Positions 1-8,616 are shown, counted from the stretch's first letter. The stretch is 33,557 bases of DNA from Flavobacterium sp. Root935 (GCF_001429295.1 NZ_LMJL01000008.1:171910-205466); one strand, 5' to 3'. Numbers and translations are program-made. Notes: generated from the letters alone by a model not told the origin.

Positions 1-894
1 TTCCTTTTCCTGAGGAGTCATTTCTCTAAAAAGGACTTCATCATTATATTTTACTGTATACTTTTTATCGCTGTATAAGTTTTGATAACCTTCAGCAGTA
101 TAAAAAATTGGCATTACAGATCTTTCAATTACTTTATTTTTTTTACCATCTAAACCATCTACTTCTTCATCAGACAAATAATAAACATTAAATTTAAAGA
201 CATGATTTTTATCGTTATCCACAACGTTATCCATTACACCAAGCATAGAACCTGGATAAACTTGATCATTAAGTTTAACCGCTAATAAATTTTCATCCAC
301 ACCGCTATATGATGCATTTGTTCCATCAGCATGGTCAACTATGATTTCTGTTCTGAAAATAGTGTTTCCTTTATCTGAGACAGCAAATTTTCTTATCTCG
401 GTAACTAAACCTTTTCTCATTGAACATATGGTATCTTTAGTCTTAGAAAACACCGTATAATTTTTCCATATTTCAGGTTTAACATTAAATCTAAAGGTTT
501 CATATATTCTTACCTCTTTATTCTGTTTAAATGGTAGAAAATAAACAATCGAGTTATCCAGCTGAGGCTTTATAGAACCTTTTCTATAGCTATAGGTATA
601 AGAACAATAAATCGGCTTTTCTTTGTCAGCAGGTTCTAATTTAAAAAGTGTTCCGGAATCTTCGGTTAAATTTAAATTATATGTTTTTCTAAATGCAGAG
701 ATATTTTCAACATTTGCAGCACTTTCTAAATCAAACTCTATAAAATAATTTCCTGGTACCGCTTTAGTATAATTGTATTCTACACTGTTATCACCTTTTT
801 TGACGCTCGTGATAAAAATCTTTTGATTTTGCGAGGCCATCTTATTAATACTAATAAAAGAAAAAATTAAAACTGCTAATATACTTTTTGACAT
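1..894 (-). CDS. secreted degenerate M23 (LytM-like) domain protein, 3' end outside window
   Basis: An open frame reads from an ATG at 894 down to the window edge, giving 298 codons without a stop, so the C-terminus lies outside. The N-terminus (MSKSILAVLIFSFISINKMA) is a short hydrophobic signal peptide, so the product is probably exported. Residues about 155-240 follow the strand order of an M23 (LytM) domain: a 'GLVTEI' strand, 'VDHADGTNASYSGVDENLL', then 'VKLNDQVYPGSMLGVMDN'. The catalytic HxH strand (normally HLHFEV-like) reads HVFKFNVYYL, and the upstream HxxxD zinc-ligand motif is not visible. The zinc site therefore looks lost, suggesting a non-enzymatic cell-wall-binding or regulatory role. 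The domain call is by eye. An unrelated beta-rich protein is possible. Confidence 0.6.
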   Translation of the reverse strand, partial: MSKSILAVLIFSFISINKMASQNQKIFITSVKKGDNSVEYNYTKAVPGNYFIEFDLESAANVENISAFRKTYNLNLTEDSGTLFKLEPADKEKPIYCSYTYSYRKGSIKPQLDNSIVYFLPFKQNKEVRIYETFRFNVKPEIWKNYTVFSKTKDTICSMRKGLVTEIRKFAVSDKGNTIFRTEIIVDHADGTNASYSGVDENLLAVKLNDQVYPGSMLGVMDNVVDNDKNHVFKFNVYYLSDEEVDGLDGKKNKVIERSVMPIFYTAEGYQNLYSDKKYTVKYNDEVLFREMTPQEKE

Positions 895-933
895 AATTAC
901 ATTTTTATCATTAAACATTTCGTAAAAGCGATG

Positions 934-941
934 CAAATGTA
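934..941 (-). promoter_or_regulatory. candidate -7 element TACATTTG for the gene ending at 894
   Basis: On the minus strand TACATTTG matches the Bacteroidota -7 consensus TAnnTTTG exactly and lies about 40 bp upstream of the ATG at 894. No TTG stands at the usual 17-23 bp spacing, so the -33 half is not supported. Confidence 0.35.
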
Positions 942-1002
942 ATACAAAAACTACAAAACATTAAAACTAAAGTAATCTTTTTATTATTTATTTTTTTTTC
1001 GA

Positions 1003-2583
1003 TTAATTAAAATTAAAAACCAAATACAAAACCAAAATTGTCAAACCCAGCAAACCAAACAAAAGTTTCACCTTTTTACTTGTTTTAGGAATATCCGTTT
1101 CATCTGAAAAATTAACTTCGGGATTTTTATCGGTTAAAGAAATGATTACTGCAGCAACTAAAATCACAGCAAAAATGTAAAACGAAATCAATAAAAAGTG
1201 AGGCCAAGCTGGATATTTATCGGCAGGGAAAATCCATAAGTATAAAACCCCAACAAATAAACTAAAAGCAGATCCCCAAGATAATGTAGCATTTACCGCT
1301 TTTTTGGTCGTACGTTTCCAGAAAACACTCAGCAAAAAGACAACCGATAAAGATGGCGCCAGGAAACCTAAAACCGCCTGAAAAATGTTGAATAAATTTT
1401 GTCCTTTGATATTGTCAATTGCAACGGCAATCAGAATCGCAAAAACGCATCCAGCCGCAATCGTTAAACGTCCAATTTTAATTTGATCTTTGATAGTCGC
1501 CGTCGGATTGATTTTTTTTACGTAAATATCATTGGTAAAAACGGTGCTCAAAGCGTTTAGAGAAGAACCAATTGTTCCCACCAAAACCGCAATCATCACA
1601 CAGATTACCAAACCGTTCATTCCGCTTGGGAAAAGATTTGTAACCATTGTCATATAAGCCAAATCCGAATTACTCCCTAATTCAGGATATAAAGCATAAC
1701 ACAAAATTCCGGGAAGAATAAACAACGGCAAAGCCATGACTTTTAACCAACCAATGAAGTTTACGCCCAATTGCCCCTGTTCTAGATTTTTAGCTCCCAA
1801 AACACTCTGCACCATCGATTGATCGGTACAGAAAAAAGCAACTGCAGCTACAGGATATCCCAACAAAATAGCTGGCCAAGGATAATGGGCATCATCCGAA
1901 GGACGGACTAAATTCCAGAAGTTTGAAGGTGTTTTTGCAATTAAAACATCTATTCCGCCTAGTTTTTGCAAACCTAAATACGAAAGCGTCAGCGAAACTA
2001 CAATCAGCAAAATCATCTGAAAAACATTCACTTTAGCAATCGCTTTTAATCCTCCGGCAAACGTAAATATTCCAGAGAAAATTACTAAAACCGTAACGCT
2101 CTGCCACATCGGAATTCCTAAAATCTGACGTACTAAAACGCCTCCGCTGAACAATCCTAAAGAGAGCCAGCTTACTAATATTTTCACCAAAGCATACCAC
2201 GCTAAAATATTCTGCGTACTGTCGCCGTAGCGTTTACCCATATATTCGGGCATGGTGCTGACTTTACTCGCAATATATCTCGGTGCAAAAACCATCGCCA
2301 AAAGCAGTAAAAATACAAAGGCGTACCATTCGAAATTTCCGGCAACAATTCCCGTAGCGTAACCAATACTTGCAAAAGCCAATAAGGATGAAGGTCCAAC
2401 ATTGGTTCCCCACATATTAAACCCAATGCTATACCAGTTTAATGAATTGGATGCCAGAAAAAGTGTTTCGTTTTTCTTGCTCTGCTTCACGCTCACCACA
2501 TAACCAATGACTAATAAAGTCACCAAATAAACGGCTACAATTATAAAATCGAGCGTCGTTAATTTATCGTAGATGCTGTTCAT
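1003..2583 (-). CDS. SSS-family sodium:solute (sugar) symporter
   Basis: This 526-residue inner-membrane protein of the solute:sodium symporter family (SGLT-like) would import a sugar or related solute using the sodium gradient. It has about 14 hydrophobic segments. An N-terminal region with 'GFNMWGTNVGPSSLLAFAS' resembles the first transmembrane repeat of sugar-type SSS proteins, and the 'GIFTFAGGLKAIAKVNVFQ' segment is typical of the family. The start codon overlaps the stop of the upstream oxidoreductase by 4 bp (ATGA at 2583-2580), so the two are co-transcribed and probably translationally coupled. The substrate cannot be read from sequence. The pectin/fucoside neighbourhood suggests a plant cell-wall sugar or its oxidised derivative. 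A FucP-type permease further right may overlap in function. Confidence 0.88.
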   Translation of the reverse strand: MNSIYDKLTTLDFIIVAVYLVTLLVIGYVVSVKQSKKNETLFLASNSLNWYSIGFNMWGTNVGPSSLLAFASIGYATGIVAGNFEWYAFVFLLLLAMVFAPRYIASKVSTMPEYMGKRYGDSTQNILAWYALVKILVSWLSLGLFSGGVLVRQILGIPMWQSVTVLVIFSGIFTFAGGLKAIAKVNVFQMILLIVVSLTLSYLGLQKLGGIDVLIAKTPSNFWNLVRPSDDAHYPWPAILLGYPVAAVAFFCTDQSMVQSVLGAKNLEQGQLGVNFIGWLKVMALPLFILPGILCYALYPELGSNSDLAYMTMVTNLFPSGMNGLVICVMIAVLVGTIGSSLNALSTVFTNDIYVKKINPTATIKDQIKIGRLTIAAGCVFAILIAVAIDNIKGQNLFNIFQAVLGFLAPSLSVVFLLSVFWKRTTKKAVNATLSWGSAFSLFVGVLYLWIFPADKYPAWPHFLLISFYIFAVILVAAVIISLTDKNPEVNFSDETDIPKTSKKVKLLFGLLGLTILVLYLVFNFN

Positions 2584-3644
2584 AGTCCGTATTCGTTAAG
2601 AATATCGGCAATTTTAACCGGCATTCCAGTTTGCAGTGATTTGTCCATTGCCTGCAATAAAGCCACCGTTCCAATGCCTTCTTCCATGTTTGGATAGGCT
2701 TCAAAACCTTGCTCAATGCTGTCCACAAAATATTCTAAATAATTCTGATATTCACCGCCGTGATGACTTTGTCCTTCAAAACGGAAATAATATTTTATGG
2801 TGCTGTCGCCCCAGGTAATTACTTTTTCTTCTCCAGTTTTGTCTGTAACTGCATAACGCAATTCGTGATAATCGGCCTGACTTGCTCCTTCTGTTGCTCT
2901 TAGAATCGTACTCATGCCACTGTCGCGTTGCGCTGGCTGAGTTGGTGACGTATACACACCACTTACACGGGCAATTCTTCCATCAGTTGCTTTGAAGATA
3001 AAATGCATCGTATCTTCATTTTTCAATCCTGCTGATTGTCCGTTACTGCTGATCATTCCGTAACCCATTACTTCCTGAATGTTTGGCAGATACCATCTGA
3101 TGAAATCTACAGGATGGCTCAAACCTCCGTACAGCCATTTAAAAGATTGCAAAAGCGACCATTCTTTCTTTAAAAACCATCTGTGATCGGCGTGGTATTG
3201 CGCTTCAATTGTAATTAAATCTCCTATTAAACCCGCTTCGTAATCAGCTCTTTGTCTTTTGGCTGGTTCAAAGAAACGGGAACTTTGTCCGATAAAGACT
3301 TTCTTTCCAGTCGATTTGCTTAATTCTAATAACTCTTTAGCATCCGAAAGATCATCGATAAAAGGTTTAGTACAAACCACATGTTTTCCGTGTAACAAAG
3401 CTTGTTTTACGTGCTGTGCATGCAAATGATCGGGCGTGTAAATCGCAATTATATCAATTGAAGCATCGTTTAATAAATCTTCGTAATTGGTGGTGTATGA
3501 ATGAAAATCGAATTCTTTTGCGCGCTGTTTGCACAAGTCGTCGTTTCTGTCGCATATTTTTACAAGCTCTAATTTTGAACTTTCTATAGCGGCCGACATG
3601 GTGCTTCGTCCTTCTCCAAGTCCCAGAATGGCTATTTTTAACAT
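2580..3644 (-). CDS. Gfo/Idh/MocA family oxidoreductase
   Basis: A 354-residue probable cytoplasmic NAD(P)-dependent sugar or cyclitol dehydrogenase. The N-terminal Rossmann part starts 'MLKIAILGLGEGRSTMSAA', with an acidic residue after the second strand ('ICDRND'). The 'VVCTKPF' segment around residue 95 is the EKP-type motif carrying the conserved lysine. The C-terminal alpha/beta domain contains 'GGLSHPVDFIRW', corresponding to the GGxxxDxxxH-type catalytic region. There is no signal peptide, whereas many secreted Bacteroidota relatives carry a Tat signal. It is first in a two-gene unit with the SSS symporter, so it may oxidise the imported solute. The substrate is unknown. It is clearly distinct from the second Gfo/Idh/MocA protein at 17679. 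Confidence 0.85.
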   Translation of the reverse strand: MLKIAILGLGEGRSTMSAAIESSKLELVKICDRNDDLCKQRAKEFDFHSYTTNYEDLLNDASIDIIAIYTPDHLHAQHVKQALLHGKHVVCTKPFIDDLSDAKELLELSKSTGKKVFIGQSSRFFEPAKRQRADYEAGLIGDLITIEAQYHADHRWFLKKEWSLLQSFKWLYGGLSHPVDFIRWYLPNIQEVMGYGMISSNGQSAGLKNEDTMHFIFKATDGRIARVSGVYTSPTQPAQRDSGMSTILRATEGASQADYHELRYAVTDKTGEEKVITWGDSTIKYYFRFEGQSHHGGEYQNYLEYFVDSIEQGFEAYPNMEEGIGTVALLQAMDKSLQTGMPVKIADILNEYGL

Positions 3645-3692
3645 GGGTGTGGTTATTTTAGATTGTTGATGTTAGATTTTTTTGTTACGTAT

Positions 3693-3719
3693 CCTAACAG
3701 GTTTCTAAAACCTGTTAGG
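3693..3719. repeat. extragenic hairpin, family A copy 1
   Basis: A perfect 12-bp inverted repeat, CCTAACAGGTTT and AAACCTGTTAGG, with a 3-nt loop. A second copy with the same arms lies at 3813-3839. It has no adjoining T-run, so it looks like a REP-type extragenic palindrome rather than a terminator. Confidence 0.8.
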
Positions 3720-3812
3720 TATTATTGCCACAGATTAAAGGATTTTCACAGATTAGAAAAAATTATTTTAATTATTTAATCTTTGGTTTGTATTACTTTG
3801 AACTTACACATA

Positions 3813-3839
3813 CCTAACAGGTTTTGGAAACCTGTTAGG
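3813..3839. repeat. extragenic hairpin, family A copy 2
   Basis: Same 12-bp arms as the copy at 3693-3719 with a different 3-nt loop (TGG instead of CTA). The two copies bracket about 90 bp of AT-rich DNA that includes two 'CACAGATTA' units. The loop differs while the stem is kept, which suggests selection or homogenisation of the stem. Confidence 0.8.
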
Positions 3840-3854
3840 ATAATTAGTCTGTAA

Positions 3855-6356
3855 TTATTTCGTTTCTACTTTGCTTAAGAAAATCCAGGTTTCGTCTGGT
3901 TTTGCGCCTTCAATTCCCGATTGGTATTTCTTCATTAAAGCATTCCAGTCGTCTACACGTGGATTATTTTGGGTTGTTTTCGGATTTAGTTTGTCCAGAT
4001 TTTCGCCCTTCGGAATACTGATTACCAAGATCAATTGTCTGTCTTTTTTGAAAACCTGTAACTGTTGGAAATCGGCGTTGCAGAAACCTTTTGCTACTTC
4101 CGGCCATTTTTCGAATTGTGTTTTATGATACTCTACATATTCTTTCTGCAGTTTTTCATCGGCAGGAAGATTCGCTGTTAAAACAATATTTTCCCGATCT
4201 GATGCTGGTTTCGAATCTTTACATCTTTCGAAGTTTTGGAAATCATAAACTAAATCTTCATAGATTTTAATTTCTAAAGAAGGAAAAGCACCGGCCAATT
4301 TTCTCTTTGTCCTTTCCGGCTGATTCATTTTTCCGTAAATCACCAAATGATTTTTCCATTGGTACAATTCCTGACCAACAATTCTAAAACCAACTAAGGT
4401 CGATTTGATTTTTTCGATGTCAAAATCGTTTCCTATCAATTCGATTGCGTACGGTTTTGGCATTTCCTGCAGTCCCCAATTTTCATCGATTACAACTTCT
4501 TTTTCTAAATCTTTATAAGGCGATCTAATTCCGGCTGCCTCTTTAATTTTTGTACTCACATACGGATCGTTATGTTCCCATATGTTTCCTTTTGGACCGT
4601 TATGGTTTTTTAGGATTTTCTTCTCGGCAATCCAGTTGTTTTTAATCGTAAATCCTTCAGAACCTTCATCGGTATACAAATACAGCCATAAAAATGGATC
4701 GTGAGCATACGGACTATTGTAAACTTTGTCGATATAATTTTCTTCAATTCGGCTGTTGGGTTGCGCCGAAAGCGTATAAATTCCTGCTACATCATGCAAA
4801 TGTTTGGCGTAATGATGAATTTTATTCGCCAGAATTTTGTTGTTCTGCATTACGTTTGGCGTATGCGTCCATCCCCAGCCCATTGCCATTCCGGAATACG
4901 ATACGTCTGAAATTTCGTTATGTTCAATGGTTATATTACGCACAAAACCAGCACTGATTCCCAAAGTTCCCCAATCTTCATTGGTTACATTGGTGATTAA
5001 ATTATCGGCAATCACTTCATCAGAGCACATTTCTCTTTCGTCTTTTATAATTAAAGGCAAATGCGCTTCAAAAGCTTCTTCAGAAAAAATGCCAACATTG
5101 ATTGCACTTCCACCAATATCTTTAAATAAATTTCCTTTTACGGTATTGTGATTTGTTCCTTTATTTAAATCTAAACCAGTCGAAGACAAATGCTCAAAAC
5201 GGCAGGATTCAAATTGAATATTATTGGCATAATTAACTTCAACAGCCGCACGAGGTCTTCCCACCCACGCCTGATTTTCTAAATTCGCCTGATTTGGCGT
5301 TCCCGGCTGTTTCAATTTATAAGCATCCAACAAATACAAACCCGATTGCAAAGGCACATGACCTTTTTCTGAAGGACGCAGCCAATTGCTGTATTGAAAT
5401 GAAATTCCCTTAAATCTAAAATGACTTACAGGCGAATCAATCGTTCCTTTTACTTCAACCAGATTTTCTAAAACCGGAACGGTAACTTTTGCCGAATTTA
5501 TCTCTTCGCCCTGACGCGGAATATAATAGATTTTAGCATTTTTCTTGTCCAAATACCATTCTCCAGGCTCATTTAAAAGTGAAAAAGCATTGTTTAAAAA
5601 GTAAGCCGAGTTCCCGTTGTTTTTAGAAATCCACGGCGCAGGCCACGGGTGTTCGCTTTGAATACGGCTTTCTGGCTCTTCAAACGAAAGTTTGGCGCTG
5701 TCTTTTTGTACTTCAATATTTTTGATTCGGAGATTGGCAATCGACCACCATTGTACGATAAACATTTCCATTCCCGGCTCAAACTTTATCGATTTGTCTT
5801 TAAACGGAATCCAGCAGGTTTGCGATTGGTGACCCCAAGATAAAATTCGGTCCATTGCATTTCCAGCAGTGCTTTTGGCTCTCACTGCTTTTTTTCCATT
5901 TACCCATAATTGTCGGTAATTGATAATTGAACCTGCTTTTTGAGGCGCATCGGCTACCCAAAATGTTCCTTTTTTACCATTTAAAACAGTAGTTTTTTTC
6001 CAGTTTTTAATTTCGATTCCACCGCTAATAATTGGCTTTGCATTTGCATCGGCTTCAATTGTTGTTGGACTTTCTGGAGTTCCCGAATCTTCTGGTCTTA
6101 CAAACAAAGGTTCGTTTAAATAATACGTTCCGTTCATTACTATAATTCGGATTCCGTCCTTTATAGATGGATCTTTTAATCGGCGCAGTTCTCTTGCTTT
6201 TCGCATTGCCATGTGAACCGTTGCCAGCGGATTTGATTTTGTTCCGATGTTGGAATCATTTCCCAATGGCGACACCCAGATTTCAGCAGCATTCGCCGAA
6301 ATTGTGAATACCATTAAAAAAACGATCAATAATTTGTTGAAAGGAAGTAAGCGCAT
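3855..6356 (-). CDS. secreted GH141-like parallel beta-helix enzyme fused to an L-rhamnose/L-fucose mutarotase-type domain
   Basis: An 833-residue exported protein. A signal peptide (about residues 1-23, ending SANA|AE) is followed by 'IWVSPLGNDSNIGT', the opening strand of right-handed parallel beta-helix enzymes such as GH141. Asn/Gly-rich beta-helix rungs run to about residue 630 ('ITIEHNEISDVSYSGMAMG', 'NKILANKIHHYA'). From about 636 the protein changes to an L-rhamnose-mutarotase-like (RhaM/DUF718) region. A partial first unit lies at about 655-720 and a full unit at about 724-830. The full unit keeps Tyr740-x3-His744 and WPEV at 751-754, matching the RhaM active-site tyrosine and histidine, plus a DDWNALM strand. 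GH141 includes an alpha-L-fucosidase acting on rhamnogalacturonan II, which fits the fucose genes nearby. The glycosidase family is inferred. The mutarotase call is stronger. Confidence 0.72.
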   Translation of the reverse strand: MRLLPFNKLLIVFLMVFTISANAAEIWVSPLGNDSNIGTKSNPLATVHMAMRKARELRRLKDPSIKDGIRIIVMNGTYYLNEPLFVRPEDSGTPESPTTIEADANAKPIISGGIEIKNWKKTTVLNGKKGTFWVADAPQKAGSIINYRQLWVNGKKAVRAKSTAGNAMDRILSWGHQSQTCWIPFKDKSIKFEPGMEMFIVQWWSIANLRIKNIEVQKDSAKLSFEEPESRIQSEHPWPAPWISKNNGNSAYFLNNAFSLLNEPGEWYLDKKNAKIYYIPRQGEEINSAKVTVPVLENLVEVKGTIDSPVSHFRFKGISFQYSNWLRPSEKGHVPLQSGLYLLDAYKLKQPGTPNQANLENQAWVGRPRAAVEVNYANNIQFESCRFEHLSSTGLDLNKGTNHNTVKGNLFKDIGGSAINVGIFSEEAFEAHLPLIIKDEREMCSDEVIADNLITNVTNEDWGTLGISAGFVRNITIEHNEISDVSYSGMAMGWGWTHTPNVMQNNKILANKIHHYAKHLHDVAGIYTLSAQPNSRIEENYIDKVYNSPYAHDPFLWLYLYTDEGSEGFTIKNNWIAEKKILKNHNGPKGNIWEHNDPYVSTKIKEAAGIRSPYKDLEKEVVIDENWGLQEMPKPYAIELIGNDFDIEKIKSTLVGFRIVGQELYQWKNHLVIYGKMNQPERTKRKLAGAFPSLEIKIYEDLVYDFQNFERCKDSKPASDRENIVLTANLPADEKLQKEYVEYHKTQFEKWPEVAKGFCNADFQQLQVFKKDRQLILVISIPKGENLDKLNPKTTQNNPRVDDWNALMKKYQSGIEGAKPDETWIFLSKVETK

Positions 6357-6644
6357 TATTTATAGTATTGATTTTTTTCTTAGGATAAAATTATCAGGCA
6401 TTAATTTAAAGCACTAATAATTTTACAAATAAATGTATTTTTAACACTTTTACCAAATAATTCGTCCAATTTACTTGAACATAAAGTTATATGTATCCTG
6501 TACCCTCCTGTAATATTGCGTTTAAGACGGAATGATTTAAAAATTGGCTTTTTATTATTTTCTGATTAGGCAACAAAAAAAGTTAAATTCACAAAAAATG
6601 TGTGATAAAGTCTATAAAACTGTCATTTCATATTATTTTTTTAA
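6357..6644. other. divergent intergenic region, left part
   Basis: This AT-rich non-coding stretch lies between the divergent beta-helix fusion and GH28 genes (whole gap 6357-6786). No minus-strand TAnnTTTG element with a suitable TTG was found, so the promoter of the beta-helix gene is not identified. The supported element of the gap is the -7/palindrome at 6645-6666. Confidence 0.6.
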
Positions 6645-6666
6645 TAGATTTGTGTAATCGATTACA
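6645..6666 (+). promoter_or_regulatory. TAGATTTG -7 element abutting a perfect operator-like palindrome
   Basis: TAGATTTG (6645-6652) matches TAnnTTTG exactly. It is followed without a gap by TGTAATCGATTACA (6653-6666), a perfect 14-bp palindrome with a central CG, a style common for LacI-family operators. A repressor there would cover the transcription start. The start codon of the GH28 gene is about 120 bp downstream. No clear -33 TTG is present at standard spacing, which would suit an activated promoter. The element sits in the divergent gap, so it could also act on the beta-helix fusion gene. Confidence 0.6.
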
Positions 6667-6786
6667 TTAAATATTTCAAATTAAAAAACTATAATTTTAT
6701 TTATTGAATAAAAATTCGACGAATAAAAAATTGAATTGATAGTGTATCGGTTTCCGAAAAAGACTTTTAACTATAATACAATAAAA

Positions 6787-8454
6787 ATGAAAACTAACCG
6801 AATTAACCTTTTTTGTGTTGCTCTCGCCTGTTTTTTGAGTTTCAATACAGTTTCTGCGCAAAAATCTTCTGATACGTATAAAAATATTGAATTTAAAATG
6901 GCAGAAGTCCAAGAGCCCATAATTCCGAATTATAGTGTGAATTTAAAAGACTTTGGAGCAGTAAATGGCGGTTATGTTTTAAATACAAAAGCTTTCGCTG
7001 ATGCTATTGATGCGCTTTCTAAAAAAGGCGGAGGAAAATTAGTTATTCCGCCTGGAATCTGGCTGACGGGACCAATCATTTTAAAAAGCAATATTGAATT
7101 GCATGCTCAAACTGGAGCTTTAATTAAATTCTCTACAGACAAATCTTTATATCCAATTATCGAAACTAGCTTTGAAGGCTTAAATACTTGGCGTTGTATC
7201 TCTCCTATTTATGGTAAAAATCTAGAGAATATTGCTTTTACCGGAAATGGAGTCTGGGATGGTTCTGGCGAAGCTTGGAGACAAGTGAAAAAGAGCAAAC
7301 TGACAGAGGATCAATGGAAGAAATTTGTTGCTTCTGGCGGAGTCCTAAATGAAAAGAAAGACAGCTGGTATCCATCTGAGCAATATTTAAAAGGTGCTAA
7401 AGGTGCAGATCAGAACGTTCGGCCTGATTTAAAAACGAAAGAAGATTTTGAAGCGATTCATGATTTCCTGCGTCCGGTTTTGGTAAGTATTCAAAACAGC
7501 AAAAGAGTTTTGTTTGACGGGCCAGTCTTCCAAAATTCTCCTGCATGGAATATTCATCCTTTATTAATTGAAGATTTAATTGTTCGAAATATAACCGTTA
7601 GAAATCCATGGTTTTCACAAAATGGTGACGGATTGGATGTAGAATCATGTAAAAATGTAATCATCGAAAACTCTAGTTTTGATGTCGGTGACGATGCCAT
7701 CTGTATCAAATCTGGAAAAGATAAAGACGGACGTGACAGAGGTGTTCCTTGCGAAAATATCATTGTAAAAAACAATATTGTATATCACGGCCACGGCGGT
7801 GTTACGGTTGGAAGTGAAATGTCTGGCGGTGTAAAAAATCTGCATGTTTCAAATTGCACTTTTATGGGAACTGATGTTGGACTTCGTTTTAAAAGTACGC
7901 GCGGACGCGGTGGTATAGTTGAAAACATTTATATCTCAGATGTTTTTATGACTGATATTCCGTCTCAGGCGATTTCTTTTGATTTGTATTACGGAGGAAA
8001 ATCGATTGCTGAAACTTTGGCTGAAGGTGGAAACACCGTTAGCACAAAAGCGATTCCAGTAAATGAAGAAACGCCTCAATTTAAAAATATTGTAATTAAA
8101 AATATTACGATTAAAGGTGCTCAACAGGCAGTATTTCTACAAGGTCTTCCTGAAATGAATTTAGAAAATATTGAAATTTCAAACTTAATTGCCAAAGCTC
8201 AAAAAGGATTTTCTATTATTGATGCAAACGGAATTAAAATCACTAACGCTCAATTGGATATCGAGGCGAAAAATGCTTTTGAAATTTACAATACGCAAAA
8301 CCTTTCCTTGAAAAACATCGAGTTTAATTCTGGTTCTTCTAATACGATTACAATCAACGGTCAAGCGAGTAAAAATATTGATTTGAGTGGTTCTAATTTA
8401 TCGAAAACTACTACTATTGGAAAGGATGTTCCTAAGAAAGCGGTTAAGTTTTAA
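6787..8454 (+). CDS. glycoside hydrolase family 28 (polygalacturonase-type)
   Basis: A secreted pectin-active enzyme of 555 residues. I start it at the ATG at 6787, because this places a clean signal peptide (MKTNRINLFCVALACFLSFNTVSA|Q) at the N-terminus; a TTG at 6736 would add 17 charged residues before it. GH28 signatures appear in order: NGDGLD at 279-284 (the NTDGxD site, with Gly for Thr), GDD at 301-303, HGHG at 334-337 and RFK at 367-369 (the RIK site). These supply the three catalytic aspartates, the active-site histidine and the Arg/Lys pair. 'VNLKDFGAVNGG' near residue 51 is the usual N-terminal strand. It would hydrolyse galacturonosyl links in homogalacturonan, rhamnogalacturonan or xylogalacturonan; which one is not decidable. 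It is divergent from the GH141-like gene. Confidence 0.93.
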   Translation: MKTNRINLFCVALACFLSFNTVSAQKSSDTYKNIEFKMAEVQEPIIPNYSVNLKDFGAVNGGYVLNTKAFADAIDALSKKGGGKLVIPPGIWLTGPIILKSNIELHAQTGALIKFSTDKSLYPIIETSFEGLNTWRCISPIYGKNLENIAFTGNGVWDGSGEAWRQVKKSKLTEDQWKKFVASGGVLNEKKDSWYPSEQYLKGAKGADQNVRPDLKTKEDFEAIHDFLRPVLVSIQNSKRVLFDGPVFQNSPAWNIHPLLIEDLIVRNITVRNPWFSQNGDGLDVESCKNVIIENSSFDVGDDAICIKSGKDKDGRDRGVPCENIIVKNNIVYHGHGGVTVGSEMSGGVKNLHVSNCTFMGTDVGLRFKSTRGRGGIVENIYISDVFMTDIPSQAISFDLYYGGKSIAETLAEGGNTVSTKAIPVNEETPQFKNIVIKNITIKGAQQAVFLQGLPEMNLENIEISNLIAKAQKGFSIIDANGIKITNAQLDIEAKNAFEIYNTQNLSLKNIEFNSGSSNTITINGQASKNIDLSGSNLSKTTTIGKDVPKKAVKF

Positions 8455-8473
8455 ATATCAATTTCAAACATAG

Positions 8474-8493
8474 CCCGTGGTTTCAACCACGGG
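8474..8493. repeat. extragenic hairpin, family B copy 1
   Basis: CCCGTGGTT and AACCACGGG, 9-bp arms with a 2-nt loop, inside the wider unit AACATAGCCCGTGGTTTC. Further copies lie at 8557-8576 (decayed), 8617-8636 (inverted) and 20877-20896. Confidence 0.8.
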
Positions 8494-8556
8494 GACGCAA
8501 TATTGTCTCGTCTCATATAGTTTTCAACTACTAGAATTTCCTATTTACAAACATAG

Positions 8557-8576
8557 TCCGTGATTTTAACTCTGGG
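8557..8576. repeat. decayed family B repeat unit (copy 2)
   Basis: Same flank as copy 1 (ACATAG before the unit), but the stem reads TCCGTGATTTTAACTCTGGG and no longer pairs well. It is in the same orientation as copy 1. Confidence 0.6.
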
Positions 8577-8616
8577 AAGACGATATTATCTGGTTTTGTC
8601 TTGTTCTCATTGTGTT

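Noticed and set aside
3693..3839. Terminator function for the paired CCTAACAGG hairpins
   Set aside because: Neither hairpin is followed by a T-run, and two identical stems with different loops fit a repeat family better.
4694..5151. Several plus-strand open frames of 69-104 codons inside the beta-helix fusion gene
   Set aside because: They are antisense to a well-supported gene, share no recognisable domain and overlap each other in different frames.
6736..6786. TTG start for the GH28 gene, adding 17 residues
   Set aside because: The extension is charged and precedes a clear signal peptide beginning at the ATG at 6787. It also covers most of the leader after the -7 element.
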